From the NCBI RefSeq assembly GCF_019320115.1, contig NC_089588.1:117090123-117154122 (forward strand): DNA of 64,000 nt, read 5' to 3'. The stretch's first letter is position 1. Each line of letters starts with the position of its first letter. The DNA is from Miscanthus floridulus (Eukaryota; Streptophyta; Magnoliopsida; Poales; Poaceae). Below are positions 12,187-22,287 of this stretch, piece after piece. The notes beneath the pieces were generated by a model. The model searched no databases, was not told the DNA's origin, and saw only the letters and a list, made by a program, of their open reading frames with translations. The position numbers were made by a program, and so were the translations under genes.

Positions 12187-12420
12187 TTGAAGTAGTACAA
12201 CAACAATTACTACTAACCCTACAACTACTACTAACACTACTACTAACAACTACTTAACTACTAACAGTACTAATACTAAGAACTACTTAACTATTAACAA
12301 CTACTACTACTAACCACTACTACTTACTAACTACTACTACTACTAAGCCTACAACTACTACTACTAACACTACAACTACTACTACTAACCCTACAACTAT
12401 TACTACTAACACTACAAGGG
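12187..12420. repeat. Degenerate (ACT)n / (CTA)n microsatellite
   Basis: Over 230 bases made almost only of A, C and T in ACTACTA-type units. It lies in the leader of the CACTA-1 transposase gene. Confidence 0.9.
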
Positions 12421-12429
12421 TAGGGCTTA

Positions 12430-13010
12430 CCTTGGCGGCAAGAACGGCAAGAGCGAGGGCCGGCGACGACGACGGGGATGACCGCAGCAGCGCGAGGATC
12501 AACGGGCGGTCGGAACGGCGCGAGGATCGACAGGCGGTCGGGTCGGCACCTTCCTCTTCCTCCTCCCCCTTCTCTTTCTTCCTCTTGCTCCTCTCCTTCT
12601 CCCTATGCTGGCCGGCCGCAGGGCACGGCGGGGCCGGTGGAGCTCGGGCCGGCGGGGGAGCTTGGGGCCGGCCGGGTCGCTGTCCCCGGGGAGCTCAGAG
12701 CCCGGGGCGCCGGCGAGCTCGGGGCGCCGGCCGGGGACCCAGGGCGTGGGCGCGGGGCCGCCGGGGCGGGGGCGCGGGGCCGCCGGGGCGGGGGCGCGAG
12801 CGCCGGGGCTGGGCGGGAGCGCCGGCCGGGCGCCGGGCCGAGCGCCGCTGGGACGGGGGCGAGGGGCGGGGGGCGCGGGGCGGGCCCGGCAGGAACTCGT
12901 CAGAGGGGGACAACGGCGGGGTCGGCGGCGGCGGCACGGTGGTGCGGCGACGCGGGGGCAGGTGGGAGACGACTGAGGAGGGGGTGGGGTTGGGCCGGCC
13001 CATTCTGGTA
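12430..13010 (-). promoter_or_regulatory. GC-rich leader and proximal promoter of the CACTA-1 transposase
   Basis: Extremely GC-rich DNA lies just inside the right repeat array, and the transposase reads away from it. On the minus strand CCTAAATACCAG near 13,005 could serve as a TATA-like box. Long frames on both strands here are products of GC content, not genes. Confidence 0.5.
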
Positions 13011-13019
13011 TTTAGGTAA

Positions 13020-13160
13020 AAAGATTTGCCGAGTGCCAGGCCCAGCAGCACTCGGCAAAGGTTTTTTTATTTTTTTAAAAAAAATTCTTTGCCGAGTGCA
13101 CTGTGACCTGGCGCTCGGCAAAGGCTTTCTTTGCCGAGTGCCAAGGTTGGCACTCGGCAA
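13020..13160. repeat. CACTA-1 right inner subterminal array
   Basis: Four TTTGCCGAGTGC / GCACTCGGCAAA motifs with T-rich spacers lie directly upstream of the GC-rich leader. This is the position of the promoter and transposase-binding zone in En/Spm-type elements. Confidence 0.85.
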
Positions 13161-13288
13161 ATTAATTTTTTTTTGTTTTTTCGCCCCATTTTTCTTCTGG
13201 GGCCTTGCTACAGTAATTAAAACTCCATTTCAAAATTTGGGACAATTTTTAGTTTTTTTACTTTATTTCCTTAATTAGTTTTGTTTCA

Positions 13289-13768
13289 TTGAATTTTTCC
13301 GACTATTTCAAATTTGAACTGCATGTACATGAAATAATGGAATTTGGTCATTCAAAAAATGGTATTCATGGTATTTGGTGTATGTTGAGTCTCTATCCAC
13401 GAACTCGCATCAAATTTCGCGCATCTTCTTCATGTGGTCGCATGTGGAGATATCTGGGTTTTATGCATCTGACGTCGCAACTTGCTCGAAACATTCTCAT
13501 TTTTTTTACCACAGCCTACACATGCGATAACATGACACCTCGACAAGTTTCATGATTTTCGGACTTCGTATGGACTTTATATAATTTTAAAACACTTTTC
13601 CCGCAAGTGGCTCGTCATGTTACGTGAAGAAGATGCGCGAAATTTGATGCGAGTTCGTGGATAGAGACTCAACATACACCAAATACCATGAATACCATTT
13701 TTTGAATGACCAAATTCCATTATTTCATGTACATGCAGTTCAAATTTGAAATAGTCGAAAAAATTCAA
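13289..13768. repeat. 144-bp near-perfect inverted repeat in CACTA-1
   Basis: The arms at 13,289-13,432 and 13,625-13,768 are reverse complements with one mismatch, around a 192-bp spacer. Outside the arms the match decays but continues weakly into the TTTGCCGAG arrays on both sides. A transcript across it would fold into a long double-stranded hairpin. Confidence 0.95.
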
Positions 13769-13902
13769 CATAATCAAATTAATCAACCAAATATAACAAA
13801 AAAACTAGAAAAAGCACCAAATTTGAACATGAAGTTGTAAACAATGTAGGCGAGCCCAACAACAAAAAATTTGGGGTTAAAAAAACAAAAAAAATTTGAA
13901 AA

Positions 13903-14162
13903 TTTGCCGAGTGCCAGCTTGACACTCGGCAAAGACTGTCTTTGCCGAGCGCTGGTCCAGGGGCACTCGGCAAAGAAATTTGTAAAAGAAAATTTTCAAA
14001 AACGGTTAAAAAGTCTTTGCCGAGGGCCTAACGGTGATGCCCTCGGCAAATAATTATTGTTGTCGTGTGCTTGTCTTTGCCGAGGGTCAGACCCTCGGCA
14101 AAGAGTCTTTGCCGAGTGCCCGAGCATTTGCCCTCGGCAAATCCTCATGCCCTCTGCAAAGA
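13903..14162. repeat. CACTA-1 right outer subterminal array
   Basis: Seven or more TTTGCCGAG-type motifs in both orientations lie between the inverted repeat and the right terminus TCCGGTAGTG. Confidence 0.9.
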
Positions 14163-14277
14163 TGCTCTGTCCGGTAGTGCACACACTACGGTACATGTAG
14201 TGCACGTTAGAATTGCTACTTGTTTTGGAACATGAAAACTTGTACTGCTAGGTGTACGAACCTTGACTACGCGAATT

Positions 14278-15832
14278 TCAAGGTTGACGTTCTTTAATTA
14301 CAATGCCCTTCTTCCTATGTTTGCCCACTGGTCTACGCGAGCCCTCACTGCCAGCGAGTCCCTTAGGGCAGTCCCAATAGTGTATTGATGATGGTTTTTA
14401 TCCTCATTAAATGACTTGTCACGTAGGTAAAACGCTGATATGGCAACATAATTAATGAAGAAAGAGAGCAAAAATCATAGAAATGGTTTCCTAATGAAGA
14501 AATCAGGTCTACTCTTGACCCAATGCACTAAGAAACCATAAAATCGCCATTGGGGAGAAACCACCAGTTTCTAGGGAGCTCATGTCAGCACTCCCATTGG
14601 AGAAAGAAGATAGAGTTGGAAGAGAGAAAGAGAAAATAATTATTACTCATAGAAACCATGGGTTGGAAAGCAGTACTTTTTTTTGTACGGTATCCTATAT
14701 TATAGAAACTACTAGTTTCTTTCATTGGGACTGCCCTTTACCCTTATCCTATAAAAAAATTATCAAACATTTACAAAATACAATACTAATTAATTAGATT
14801 TTATGTCTACCAAATTCAAGGCAAACTGATTGAATAATAATTACCTTGTGCCTGTCTTTATGATTTTTATCAGCGTCAGCTTCGTTGACCTTACTGCCAA
14901 CGAGTCCCTTAGCTTTATCCTGTCAAAAATTATCAAACATTCACAAAATACATTACTAATTAATTAGATTCTATGTCTATCAAACTCAAGGCAAACCGAT
15001 TGAATAATAATTACCTTGTGCGTGTATTTACGATTTTTATTAGTGTCAATTTTGGCGACCTTACTGCTAGCGACTCCCTTGCCTTTATCCTGTCAAAAAT
15101 TATCAAACATTTACAAAATACAATACTAATGAATTAGTAGATTCGATGTCTAGCAAACTCAAGGCAAACAGATTGAATAATAATTACCTTGTGCGTGTCT
15201 TTAGGATTTTCATCAGTGTCAATTTCGGCGACCTTGCTGCCAGTGAGTCCCTTACCTTTATCCTCCTGTCAAAAGTCATCAAACGTTTACAAAATACAAT
15301 AATAATTAATTGGATCCTATGTCTAGTGTATCGAAGGCAAACGGATTGAATAGTAATTACCTTGCGCATGTCTGTTTGACTTTTGTCACAGACAATATTG
15401 TTGACCTTGATGCTGAGCTTGGCGCACCTAGATTCAATTTCGAGGGCCACCTCCACCTCCCTATTATCATCTGGAGGGGTCGTAGTTATACGAAGAGTGG
15501 TCCAGTTGGTGGCCACCTGTTTGCTGGCATTTCCCTGACTAGGAGTCGGGGTTTTTTTGGCTGTGGCATAACTAAAACCATCTGGCAGATACTCTGGCAT
15601 CTGACACATATCTGCATTAATTTGAAGGATCAGATGTTGAGGCTTCCCCAGAGAGAACTTCCCCTTCATATTCCGACTGCGGCACCGTATCCCCAGGTAC
15701 TCCAGACAATTGAAGCTACTGGGGCAATTAAATGCAACAGTACCATTCGTACCAGCATTGGGGCGGTCAGGAAGATCCAGATCCAGGAAGAGACGTATTA
15801 AGCCAGAATAGCGTGCCATCTCAGTCAGTCTC
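14278..15832 (-). pseudogene. Unknown gene with tandemly duplicated short exons
   Basis: The product is not recognised. A large exon (about 15,362-15,832, containing LSIKVNNIVCDKSQTDMRK) ends at AAG|GTAATTAC. It is followed on the minus strand by short exons of the same design at 15,188-15,265 (26 codons), 15,015-15,089 and 14,845-14,919 (25 codons each). Each starts after a TTTGACAG-type acceptor, encodes DKGKGL-GSKV-EIDTD-N-KDTHK-like peptide and ends AAG|GTAATTAT. A last exon (14,748 down to the stop at 14,278-14,280) begins the same way, DKGKGLAGS, then diverges to a basic end. The repeat period is about 155-175 bp, so exon and intron were duplicated together. A MITE splits the last exon. 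An alternative frame is also open in part of the large exon, so its translation is uncertain. Confidence 0.55.
14366..14737. mobile_element. Tourist/PIF-like MITE (372 bp)
   Basis: Termini GGGCAGTCCCAATAG and CATTGGGACTGCCC are inverted repeats. They are flanked by TTA (14,363-14,365 and 14,738-14,740), the target duplication typical of PIF/Harbinger elements. Removing the element and one TTA restores the start of the last exon of the tandem-exon gene in frame, matching the sister exons. Confidence 0.85.
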
Positions 15833-15869
15833 CTCTAGAAGGGCAGCAGGAAATCCGAGTCTGAGCCGT

Positions 15870-16092
15870 TGAGTAATATTTCACTCTCTCTCCATCACAT
15901 TAAATCTTTAGACACATGCATGAAGTATTAAATATAGATAAAAAAAATAACTAATTACACAGTTTGATTATAAATTACGAGACGAATCTTTTGAGCCTAG
16001 TTAGGCCATGATTGGACAATAATTATCAAATACAAACGAAAGTGCTACAGTGCCAAATACTGATTCCTAACCCCAATCTAAACAAGGCCTTA
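15870..16092. mobile_element. Truncated MITE of the TTGTTTAG family
   Basis: The stretch contains GAGACGAATCTTTTGAGCC, AAACGAAAGTGCTACAGTG and an end CTAAACAAGGCC, all hallmarks of an abundant grass MITE. The opposite end (normally GGCCTTGTTTAG) is missing, so it is truncated. Confidence 0.65.
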
Positions 16093-16960
16093 TCTTTGAC
16101 ATCAGAGTCGTTCGCCAACTTACTTTTGCCAGCAGAGTTGTACCTCGACTTATTTTCAGCAGAAGATGTGGAATTGGACTTGGCCTTCTCTTGGATGAGT
16201 GTGTTGATTAGCCGCAGCAGGTCGGTCCTCATGGCCTCGACACTTCTGGCGTCCACCTGACTGCTCACCGCCTGGAACCAATCCCCTCGCTCCCCGTCCC
16301 CAGTGGTCCTTGCCGCCGTCGTTCCACCAGGTGCAGATGGCCCTGGCGATGGCCATGACGTAGATGCCGCAGTCGTAGCCATTGGTCTGCGTCGGCGTGG
16401 GCCCCTGGACGAGTGGAACAGTGGCCGAATCACTGCCTTGCCCTTGCAGCAGGGGGCGGAGCACGTTGGAGAGGCGTTCGGCGACGTGGAGGTTGGGCGC
16501 GCCGCGGAGGCTGTCATGGTGGACGAAGCGGGGCGCGGAGGGGCTGGTGGCGGTGTCGAGGACGAGGAGCGTCTAGTGGGAGCCGCCCTCGGCGACGGAG
16601 GCGTCGGGGTTGTCGTTGACGGGGAGCAGGACGAGGCGGCGGGAGGCGAGGCGGAGCGGGTCGGCGACGGCGGCGACGGAGTCCCGGTCGGGGGGGTTGG
16701 AGAGGAGGTAGGTGATGGAGGGCGGGAGCAGGAGGAGGTCGTCGCCCTGGAGGTCGGCAGAGTGGTGGGCGAAGTAGAAGGCGATGATGCGGTCGTCAAT
16801 GAAGTGGGGCCCGTGGCGAGGTCAGAGCGGATGAGTACCACGTCGCCGTGGCTGACCACCCTCTCCTCTCCCTCCTTGGAGCTGCAGCCGGATGCGGAGG
16901 CGGAGTTGTCCCTCGACTTATTTTCAGCAGAGTTGTCCAACAATGGAACCACACTGAAGC
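16060..16960 (-). pseudogene. NEDP1/DEN1-like deneddylase (C48 cysteine protease) pseudogene
   Basis: Intact relatives remove NEDD8 from proteins. The minus strand reads HGDVVLIRSDL, then FIDDRIIAFYFAHHS and LLLLPPSITYLLSN. The catalytic His region follows as AEGGSH, a TAG stop at 16,573-16,575, then TLLVLD; relatives have Trp here, SHW(T/S)LLV. FVHHDSLRGAPN holds the catalytic Asp, and TQTNGYDCGIYVMAIARAIC holds the catalytic Cys. Two frameshifts, near 16,815 (before the RHGPHF part) and near 16,310 (before GDWFQAVSSQVDARS), add to the nonsense change. The catalytic residues survive but the frame does not. No introns are seen in the homologous part. A 29-bp direct repeat brackets it. Confidence 0.85.
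16135..16163. repeat. 29-bp direct repeat bracketing the DEN1-like pseudogene (mate at 16,903-16,931)
   Basis: GAGTTGT(A/C)CCTCGACTTATTTTCAGCAGA occurs at both places with one mismatch. In translation it gives AENKSR(Y/D)NS near both the N- and C-terminal ends of the protease frame. It may be duplicated coding sequence or a trace of how the gene copy was inserted. Confidence 0.85.
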
Positions 16961-17059
16961 CATTCTCGGCCCTCATTCGGAATTTCACGAGACGCTCCAC
17001 TATTCGTCCCCATGATCTGGGAGAGAGTATGGGAATTATGTCATTGCCACCACCAAAAA

Positions 17060-18484
17060 TAATAAAGAGAACACAGCTCTTTCTCTTTGGCTAATTTCTC
17101 CAGTGATCTTAGTAACTCATCTTCAATGTCATTAGGTGTTTTTTAAGTCAGATATATGCCCATTGTCCTCAACTTGGGAAGTTCACCTAGCTTTCTCAAG
17201 AATTCCATGTTATGATTGGAGAGACCAATGGTTTGTAGCTCCTCCGACGACTCCATCTCCTCAATTCCATTTGGCAGTGTACACTCTTGATGGACCAACA
17301 GACAGGCTAGCCTGTGAAGCTTAGTAACAGCTTCCTCCAGTTTTACGCCTCCAAGTCCTCTTACGTCCATTGTTCGTAAATTCTTGGCGTTTTCAATTCT
17401 TGCTAGGCCCTTTATGATATTACGAAAATCTGCAATCGTATCTGAACCGATAGCACCAGTTGTGTTAGGGACGAGATCCATGAAACCTCGTACAAAAGGA
17501 GGAGCATCATAACTTTCCAGGCCCTCTTCCAGCTTCAAGTGCTTCAAGTTGGGTTGAAAGGGCTTCCATAGTACTGTACCATCATTTTTGCATTTCTCCA
17601 AAACTAACAAACGCAAAACAGAAGAAGACATTTTCTCAGGAAGTTGTCCAGGTCCAGACATGCTGAATGACCGGAGATGAGATGTATCCACTTCCTTCAG
17701 ATTGATATCACCAGCACCTTCGGTATTTTTGTGAACAGATATGCGACGAACTTTCCCACGTGATTGCCCCGTAGCATTGGGTAGTGTTATAAAATTATAT
17801 TCAACTGCTTTCCATACTGTAAAATCATGAACGGTGGGGTGCACTTTGTAAGTGCTCGCATCACCATCGTACTTTATTACTGGAGGTAGGATTAAGTTCC
17901 TATTTACTAGGTCTCTAAACATCTTCTTCCCATCTGTTTCATCGGCTACCAAACCTTCAGCAACCCATCTACTCACCAAGCATTTCCTATCAATCTCATC
18001 ATTCGGAAGTAGGCTTAGATATAAAAGGCAGTCTCTTTTGTGGTAAGGAAGATCCACATAACTGTGAGATATGTCCACTCTCATCATCTGAATCTTATTA
18101 CTGCTATCTAGTCCAAATTTAGTCATGGTGTTGTACAATTCATTCCATTGAATAATGTGTTTCTGATCCTTTATCAGACCAGATACAGCTTTGAGAGCTA
18201 GTGGTGAACCGTCACACTTTGCCAATATCCTCTCAATATAATCTGGGGAACTTTGAGGTTTTGAGTGTACCTCCACCAGGAGTAATTTTCTGGAGGAATC
18301 TTTCCCAAGTGCTCCCATTTGGTAAACACGAGCCCCCATGGAAGAGCTCAATTCCTCGGCCACGTTATTGTTTCGTGTCGTCACGATTATTCTGCCTCCT
18401 TTGTGTTTTTCTCCGCCAAAAGCAGTCATAATACAAGGAAATGGCTTATAATCCCATACATTGTCCAATACCACAAGGAACCTG
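17060..18484 (-). pseudogene. Truncated NB-ARC-LRR (NLR) disease-resistance gene
   Basis: NLRs are intracellular immune receptors. On the minus strand an exon opens after a TGCAACAG acceptor (about 18,485) with the kinase-2 motif FLVVLDNVWDY. It continues through GGRIIVTTRN (RNBS-B), CDGSPLALKAVSG (GLPL), CLLYLSLLPND (RNBS-D), VHPTVHDF (MHD position) and leucine-rich repeats such as LRSFSMSGPGQLPEKM and LRTMGIYLT. A TAA at 17,143-17,145 stops the frame, but the same frame continues with KTPNDIEDELLRSLEKLAKEK, typical of the LRR end, so the stop looks premature. No P-loop or coiled-coil exon is present upstream before the CACTA at 18,811. Both ends are therefore missing and it is a relic, although 443 codons remain open. 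Confidence 0.88.
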
Positions 18485-18810
18485 TTGCATGAAAATCAAG
18501 AAGATATGTCAAATAATCTTCGAAACAAAAGAAGCATGTAATAAGCCAAAGGTATGCTTTTTTTTTTTTTTATCAAAAACAGGAGGGGTTCCACCCCCTA
18601 CTGTGCTTTATCGCAAACTAAAGGTCTGTGTATTAGACAAGAAATTAACATTATGCTTGCAACTCAATTTAACATCAATATAAATGAAAGCACCTAGGTC
18701 ATTATTCGATTTTGCAATTAATCACAACATGATCAACATAACCGACATGTCTTTTGCAACCTCATTCTTAAGTTATAAGTCATAGTGACGGGGTTTCATT
18801 GGAATTCCCT

Positions 18811-19454
18811 CACTATACGCCAGAAAAGATATTCACAGTAGGGACAAAACACCCCATCACTAAGTGATAATAAAAATAAGAAATATGTGTCTTCTAGGAT
18901 TCAAACCTAAGACCTCAATGTCCACGTTTCCTCAAGCATTACCATCTGAGCTACAAGACACTTGTGATTATACAATATATACTATTTTTTTAACTACACG
19001 AATCTTATCTTGCATACTTGACACTATAAATGATCTCAAATGAAAAAGTTGTTAACTGCAAAAATTGTTGATCTCGTCGAGTACTATAACTTTGTCTTCA
19101 TTCGACATTGATAACCATCTCAAATCCGATTCAAAAATTTATATTGAATATTTGGACATTAATTTAAACCTTCTCAAATTAAAAAGTTTTCAACTATAAA
19201 GTTTCAGATCTCTATAAACTCTACAATTTTTCCTATAAAGTTTATCTTCATCCAACCTAATATGAAAGAGTAATGATTTATTTTTGTGCAAAATGGTCTA
19301 TCACTTGCGATTTGTGGCCACAAACTAGCAGTGATAGTCCACCTATCACTGATGGTTGTACTGTCACTGCTGGCTGAAGCCACAAACCTGCAGTGATAGA
19401 CTATCACTGTCAGTTCTAAAGTAACAAGCACTGATTGCCTGTGCTGGCGTAGTG
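18811..19454. mobile_element. Small non-autonomous CACTA element (644 bp)
   Basis: Ends are CACTATACGCCAGAAAAG (left) and CTGTGCTGGCGTAGTG (right, complement CACTACGCCAGCACAG). Flanks are CCT and TCT (2 of 3 bases). Near the right end, motifs like GCAGTGATAGTCTATCACTG form hairpins. No gene is inside. Confidence 0.6.
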
Positions 19455-19581
19455 TCTTGCCATTATATTGGTTTTCATGTTTTTGATGCAAAAGATATGT
19501 GTGAGGCTTATATCAGTCTAATCGTTCATTGGAATTGAGACACTAACCATAGTATAGGTCTTTGTTTGGCCTTACTATTAA

Positions 19582-20292
19582 GAGTAAAATACACAGATGG
19601 TCCATGAACTTGTCCCGTAGTGTCATCCAGATCTCTAAATTCTTAAAATGCATTTTTAGGTCCTCGTACTTATCTTTGTGTCTCGTCTAGGTCCCAAACT
19701 TTCGAAATGTTATTTCTAGGTCCAGTGACTTGTCTCAGTGTGTCATATAATAGGGACTTGAACTTGCTACATTGTGTTAGTTAGGTCTAAATAGACCTGA
19801 TCTACTCTGCATCATGACCCAGATGCCACAACGGTTAGATCTATGCGTCATTCTTAACCAGGTAGAAATTTAATGGCATCTACCTCTTCCACCTATGGAG
19901 CACTAGTTTTGGCCTTGCCACCACCACTACTAATAACATCGTGGTCCTTCATGTGGATGATGATGAAGGAATGGGACGGGGATGGCAAGTTGGCGACTGT
20001 AGTGTGATTTCACACTATATTGGAAACCGGGGAGAGCTGGAGATCATGCAACTATAGAGCTAGAAGAGAGAGGGAGAACATGTAGGTGGAGCGCTAGAGA
20101 ACAACATGTGGGCTAGTTGGAGCTTCTTTGGACCTATATGACACATTGTGACAAATTCGATTGCTAAATATGAAATTTAGAGAGTTTTGAACCTAGATGA
20201 CACCCCAAGACAAGTTTAGGTATCTAAAAATGCATTTTGAGAGTTCGAGGACTACGAGACAAGTATAAGGACCCCTCGTATATATTTTACTC
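19582..20292. mobile_element. Mutator-like (MULE) non-autonomous element with 9-bp target duplication
   Basis: Long terminal inverted repeats (about 80 bp, diverged) start GAGTAAAATACACAGATGG and end with the complement of GAGTAAAATATATACGAGG. Flanks are TACTATTAA (19,573-19,581) and TACTATAAA (20,293-20,301), 8 of 9 identical, the length expected for Mutator-like elements. The roughly 500-bp interior has no recognised gene. Confidence 0.78.
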
Positions 20293-20301
20293 TACTATAA
20301 A

Positions 20302-21313
20302 AGTGTGAGGGTTGAGTAGCTTGAGAAAGTTGAAGTCTGGCGAGTGGATGCAATGATGCACGTTCATGAGTTCTATATATCGGTAGCTCAAACAAAACCT
20401 ACAGATGACAATAATCAAATTGAATATGAAAATCAAAGAAATTGAATTAAACGAGATTAAATGAAAAAACTGTTCATCGGATGAATAGGCTGATCTTGCA
20501 AATTAATTGGTGATTATAGTCTGGTGCACTATTAAGAATTCTAAGATCAGACTGAGCCATCAATACACAGGTGATAAAGTTCATTACAAATGATCATTCA
20601 ATGGAGCCATTGGGCAGGATCTGTGGAGTAATTGTAAATATTAGCACCAAAGAAATTATCCAAGTAACTCTGAACCATTTGCTTATCATGAGTTAAAGTT
20701 GAATAGGTTGTCTGTTGATGCAAAGAATAGTGACACCAAATTAATTGATAATTTCTCATTGGCTGTAGGAAAACTAGTTAACGTGGTCCATCGATTTGTC
20801 CGATCACGGATTTCATCATGCACCGAACGATCTCTACCTCTGATATTGGCATAGTTTCTTTGCAATGTTTAGCTTCCAGTTGTTTCTTATATATAGTAGT
20901 TTCATTGCACATATGGGAGTGATTTGGCTTCTTAAATGAAAATTAAAGACTCCAACAGTGTGTAAGGAGCATCAAGTGTCCAATCACTCTTCTCATCTGG
21001 GCTAGGCAGGTCTAACGACAATTCTAGCTTATTCCTCCTCAGCAGTTTTTTGGAAGCCAAATGAAAGATTTTGTGGGTTTGGTATCTAGCAGTCCAAAGC
21101 CCAGAGCGAAGAGAGCACTTAGTCCTTGTATATGGAACAAGGAGAGAGGCAGTAGCCCTGCACCTCGACATGTAACCGGTGAGGGGAGAAGCAGCAGTGT
21201 CATCGAATGGGAGAGAGGGATCGAGAAGGAACAGAGGGCTAGGATAGGTATAGAGAGGGAGGGGAGGCACCGGAGACGGAGAGGGTACCGCCAGTCCTAT
21301 GGTCTGAACTTAA
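20302..21313. other. No recognisable gene
   Basis: Low-complexity intergenic sequence between small elements. Short open frames at 20,932-21,390 on both strands overlap each other and have no domain features. Confidence 0.5.
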
Positions 21314-22287
21314 GGCTGTGTTTGGTTGAACTTCTCAAAAGTGCTTCTGCTGCCAAAAAGCAGAAAGCAAATCAAACAGGTAAAATCTGAAGTAGCTTTT
21401 CACTACAAGGAATCTTAAGATCTATGACGGCCTGTTATCATCATAAATTCTGGTATATTTGTCATAGCAGTTGTATTTATGACGACTGCATGAGAAGAAC
21501 CATTCGTCAAAGATCATGAGTGGTAAATCTTGTTTAATGACGATTACATATTTTTTCATCATAATTTTTAATGACGACCTGATTAAAGAGTCGTCACTGC
21601 TGGGCTGCCCAGGCGTGCACGCGCCTGTTGGCCCAAGTGTGCGCAGGCCTACTGGGCTGCCCCCGCGTGGAGCACACGGTGCAAGCCTATACACAATAAT
21701 TTAATAAATTATCAATTACATGCTGGTATATACACAATTGACTATGGGACCAGCTATCTAATTTATGTTAAAATTTAAATAAAAATTATGGCAAACTAAT
21801 ATTGTCAATAATTTATGACAACTTCAAAGTAGTATGTTATGACGCAACATAGATCATCATAAACAAACTACTTCTCTAGGTTATGACGATTTTGATTGTG
21901 TCTTAATGACGAACACATAATTTTCGTCAGAAAGTTGTTCTCCTCCTGAAAGTCGTCATAAAACAGAATGACTTATTGACGATTTGTCTCATCGTCACAA
22001 AAAAATTGTCATAGATCATAAGATTTCTTGTAGTGTTTTTAGAAGCAGTTGCTTTCGTGTAAAAGCCACCTTGGACCCTGCTTTTGGCTTATGGCTTTCT
22101 GCTTTTCGAAATGCATGGGAACAAAGAGTTGTCTCACAGCTATTTCAAGGGAGATAGAGAGAGGGGCAGGTTTTATACTTCAACCAAACAACTTACAACT
22201 TGTCCATAGTTGATAGCTCACAACATTTTTTTCATAGCTCATTACTCACAACAGCTTTTCACAGCTCACAGCTAAACCAAACAGACC
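21314..22287. mobile_element. MITE (TGTTTGGTT termini) split by a CACTA element
   Basis: The left end GGCTGTGTTTGGTTGAACTT pairs with the complement of the right end CTAAACCAAACAGACCC. Possible 3-bp flanks TAA / TAC do not match fully. The middle is occupied by the 635-bp CACTA element, and the sequence on either side (GTGCTTCTGC...GCAGAAAG; CTTTTCACAGC) is palindromic in character. Confidence 0.55.
21401..22035. mobile_element. Small CACTA element (635 bp) nested in a MITE
   Basis: Termini are CACTACAAGGAATCTTAAG and its imperfect complement ATAAGATTTCTTGTAGTG, flanked by TTT on both sides (21,398-21,400; 22,036-22,038). Subterminal motifs of the type ATGACGA / TCGTCAT recur at both ends. 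No transposase is present. Confidence 0.85.

Larger units (their letters stand above)
5828..14179 (-). mobile_element. CACTA-1: 8.35-kb CACTA (En/Spm) transposon, TTTGCCGAG family
   Basis: The left end is CACTACTGGA and the right end is TCCGGTAGTG, imperfect inverted CACTA termini. They are flanked by the 3-bp target duplication CAC (5,825-5,827 and 14,180-14,182). Many copies of TTTGCCGAGTGCC and its complement form the subterminal arrays. Both internal genes are on the minus strand, so the promoter side is the right end. The transposase is broken by stops, frameshifts and a large internal deletion, so the element cannot move by itself. Confidence 0.93.

Noticed and set aside
12432..13278. 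Long GC-rich open frames on both strands next to the CACTA-1 promoter array
   Set aside because: They overlap each other in several frames, consist of Gly/Ala/Arg/Pro runs, and cross into the TTTGCCGAG array. High GC removes stops by chance.
5846..14162. CRISPR-like array
   Set aside because: The repeats alternate in orientation, have irregular spacing and sit inside CACTA termini in a plant genome.
16303..17094. 263-codon plus-strand frame rich in Gly/Val/Asp
   Set aside because: It is the antisense shadow of the DEN1-like pseudogene, whose minus-strand motifs are clear.
21061..21390. 109-codon plus-strand frame
   Set aside because: Its last third lies in the MITE end, it has low complexity, and no domain or splice support is visible.
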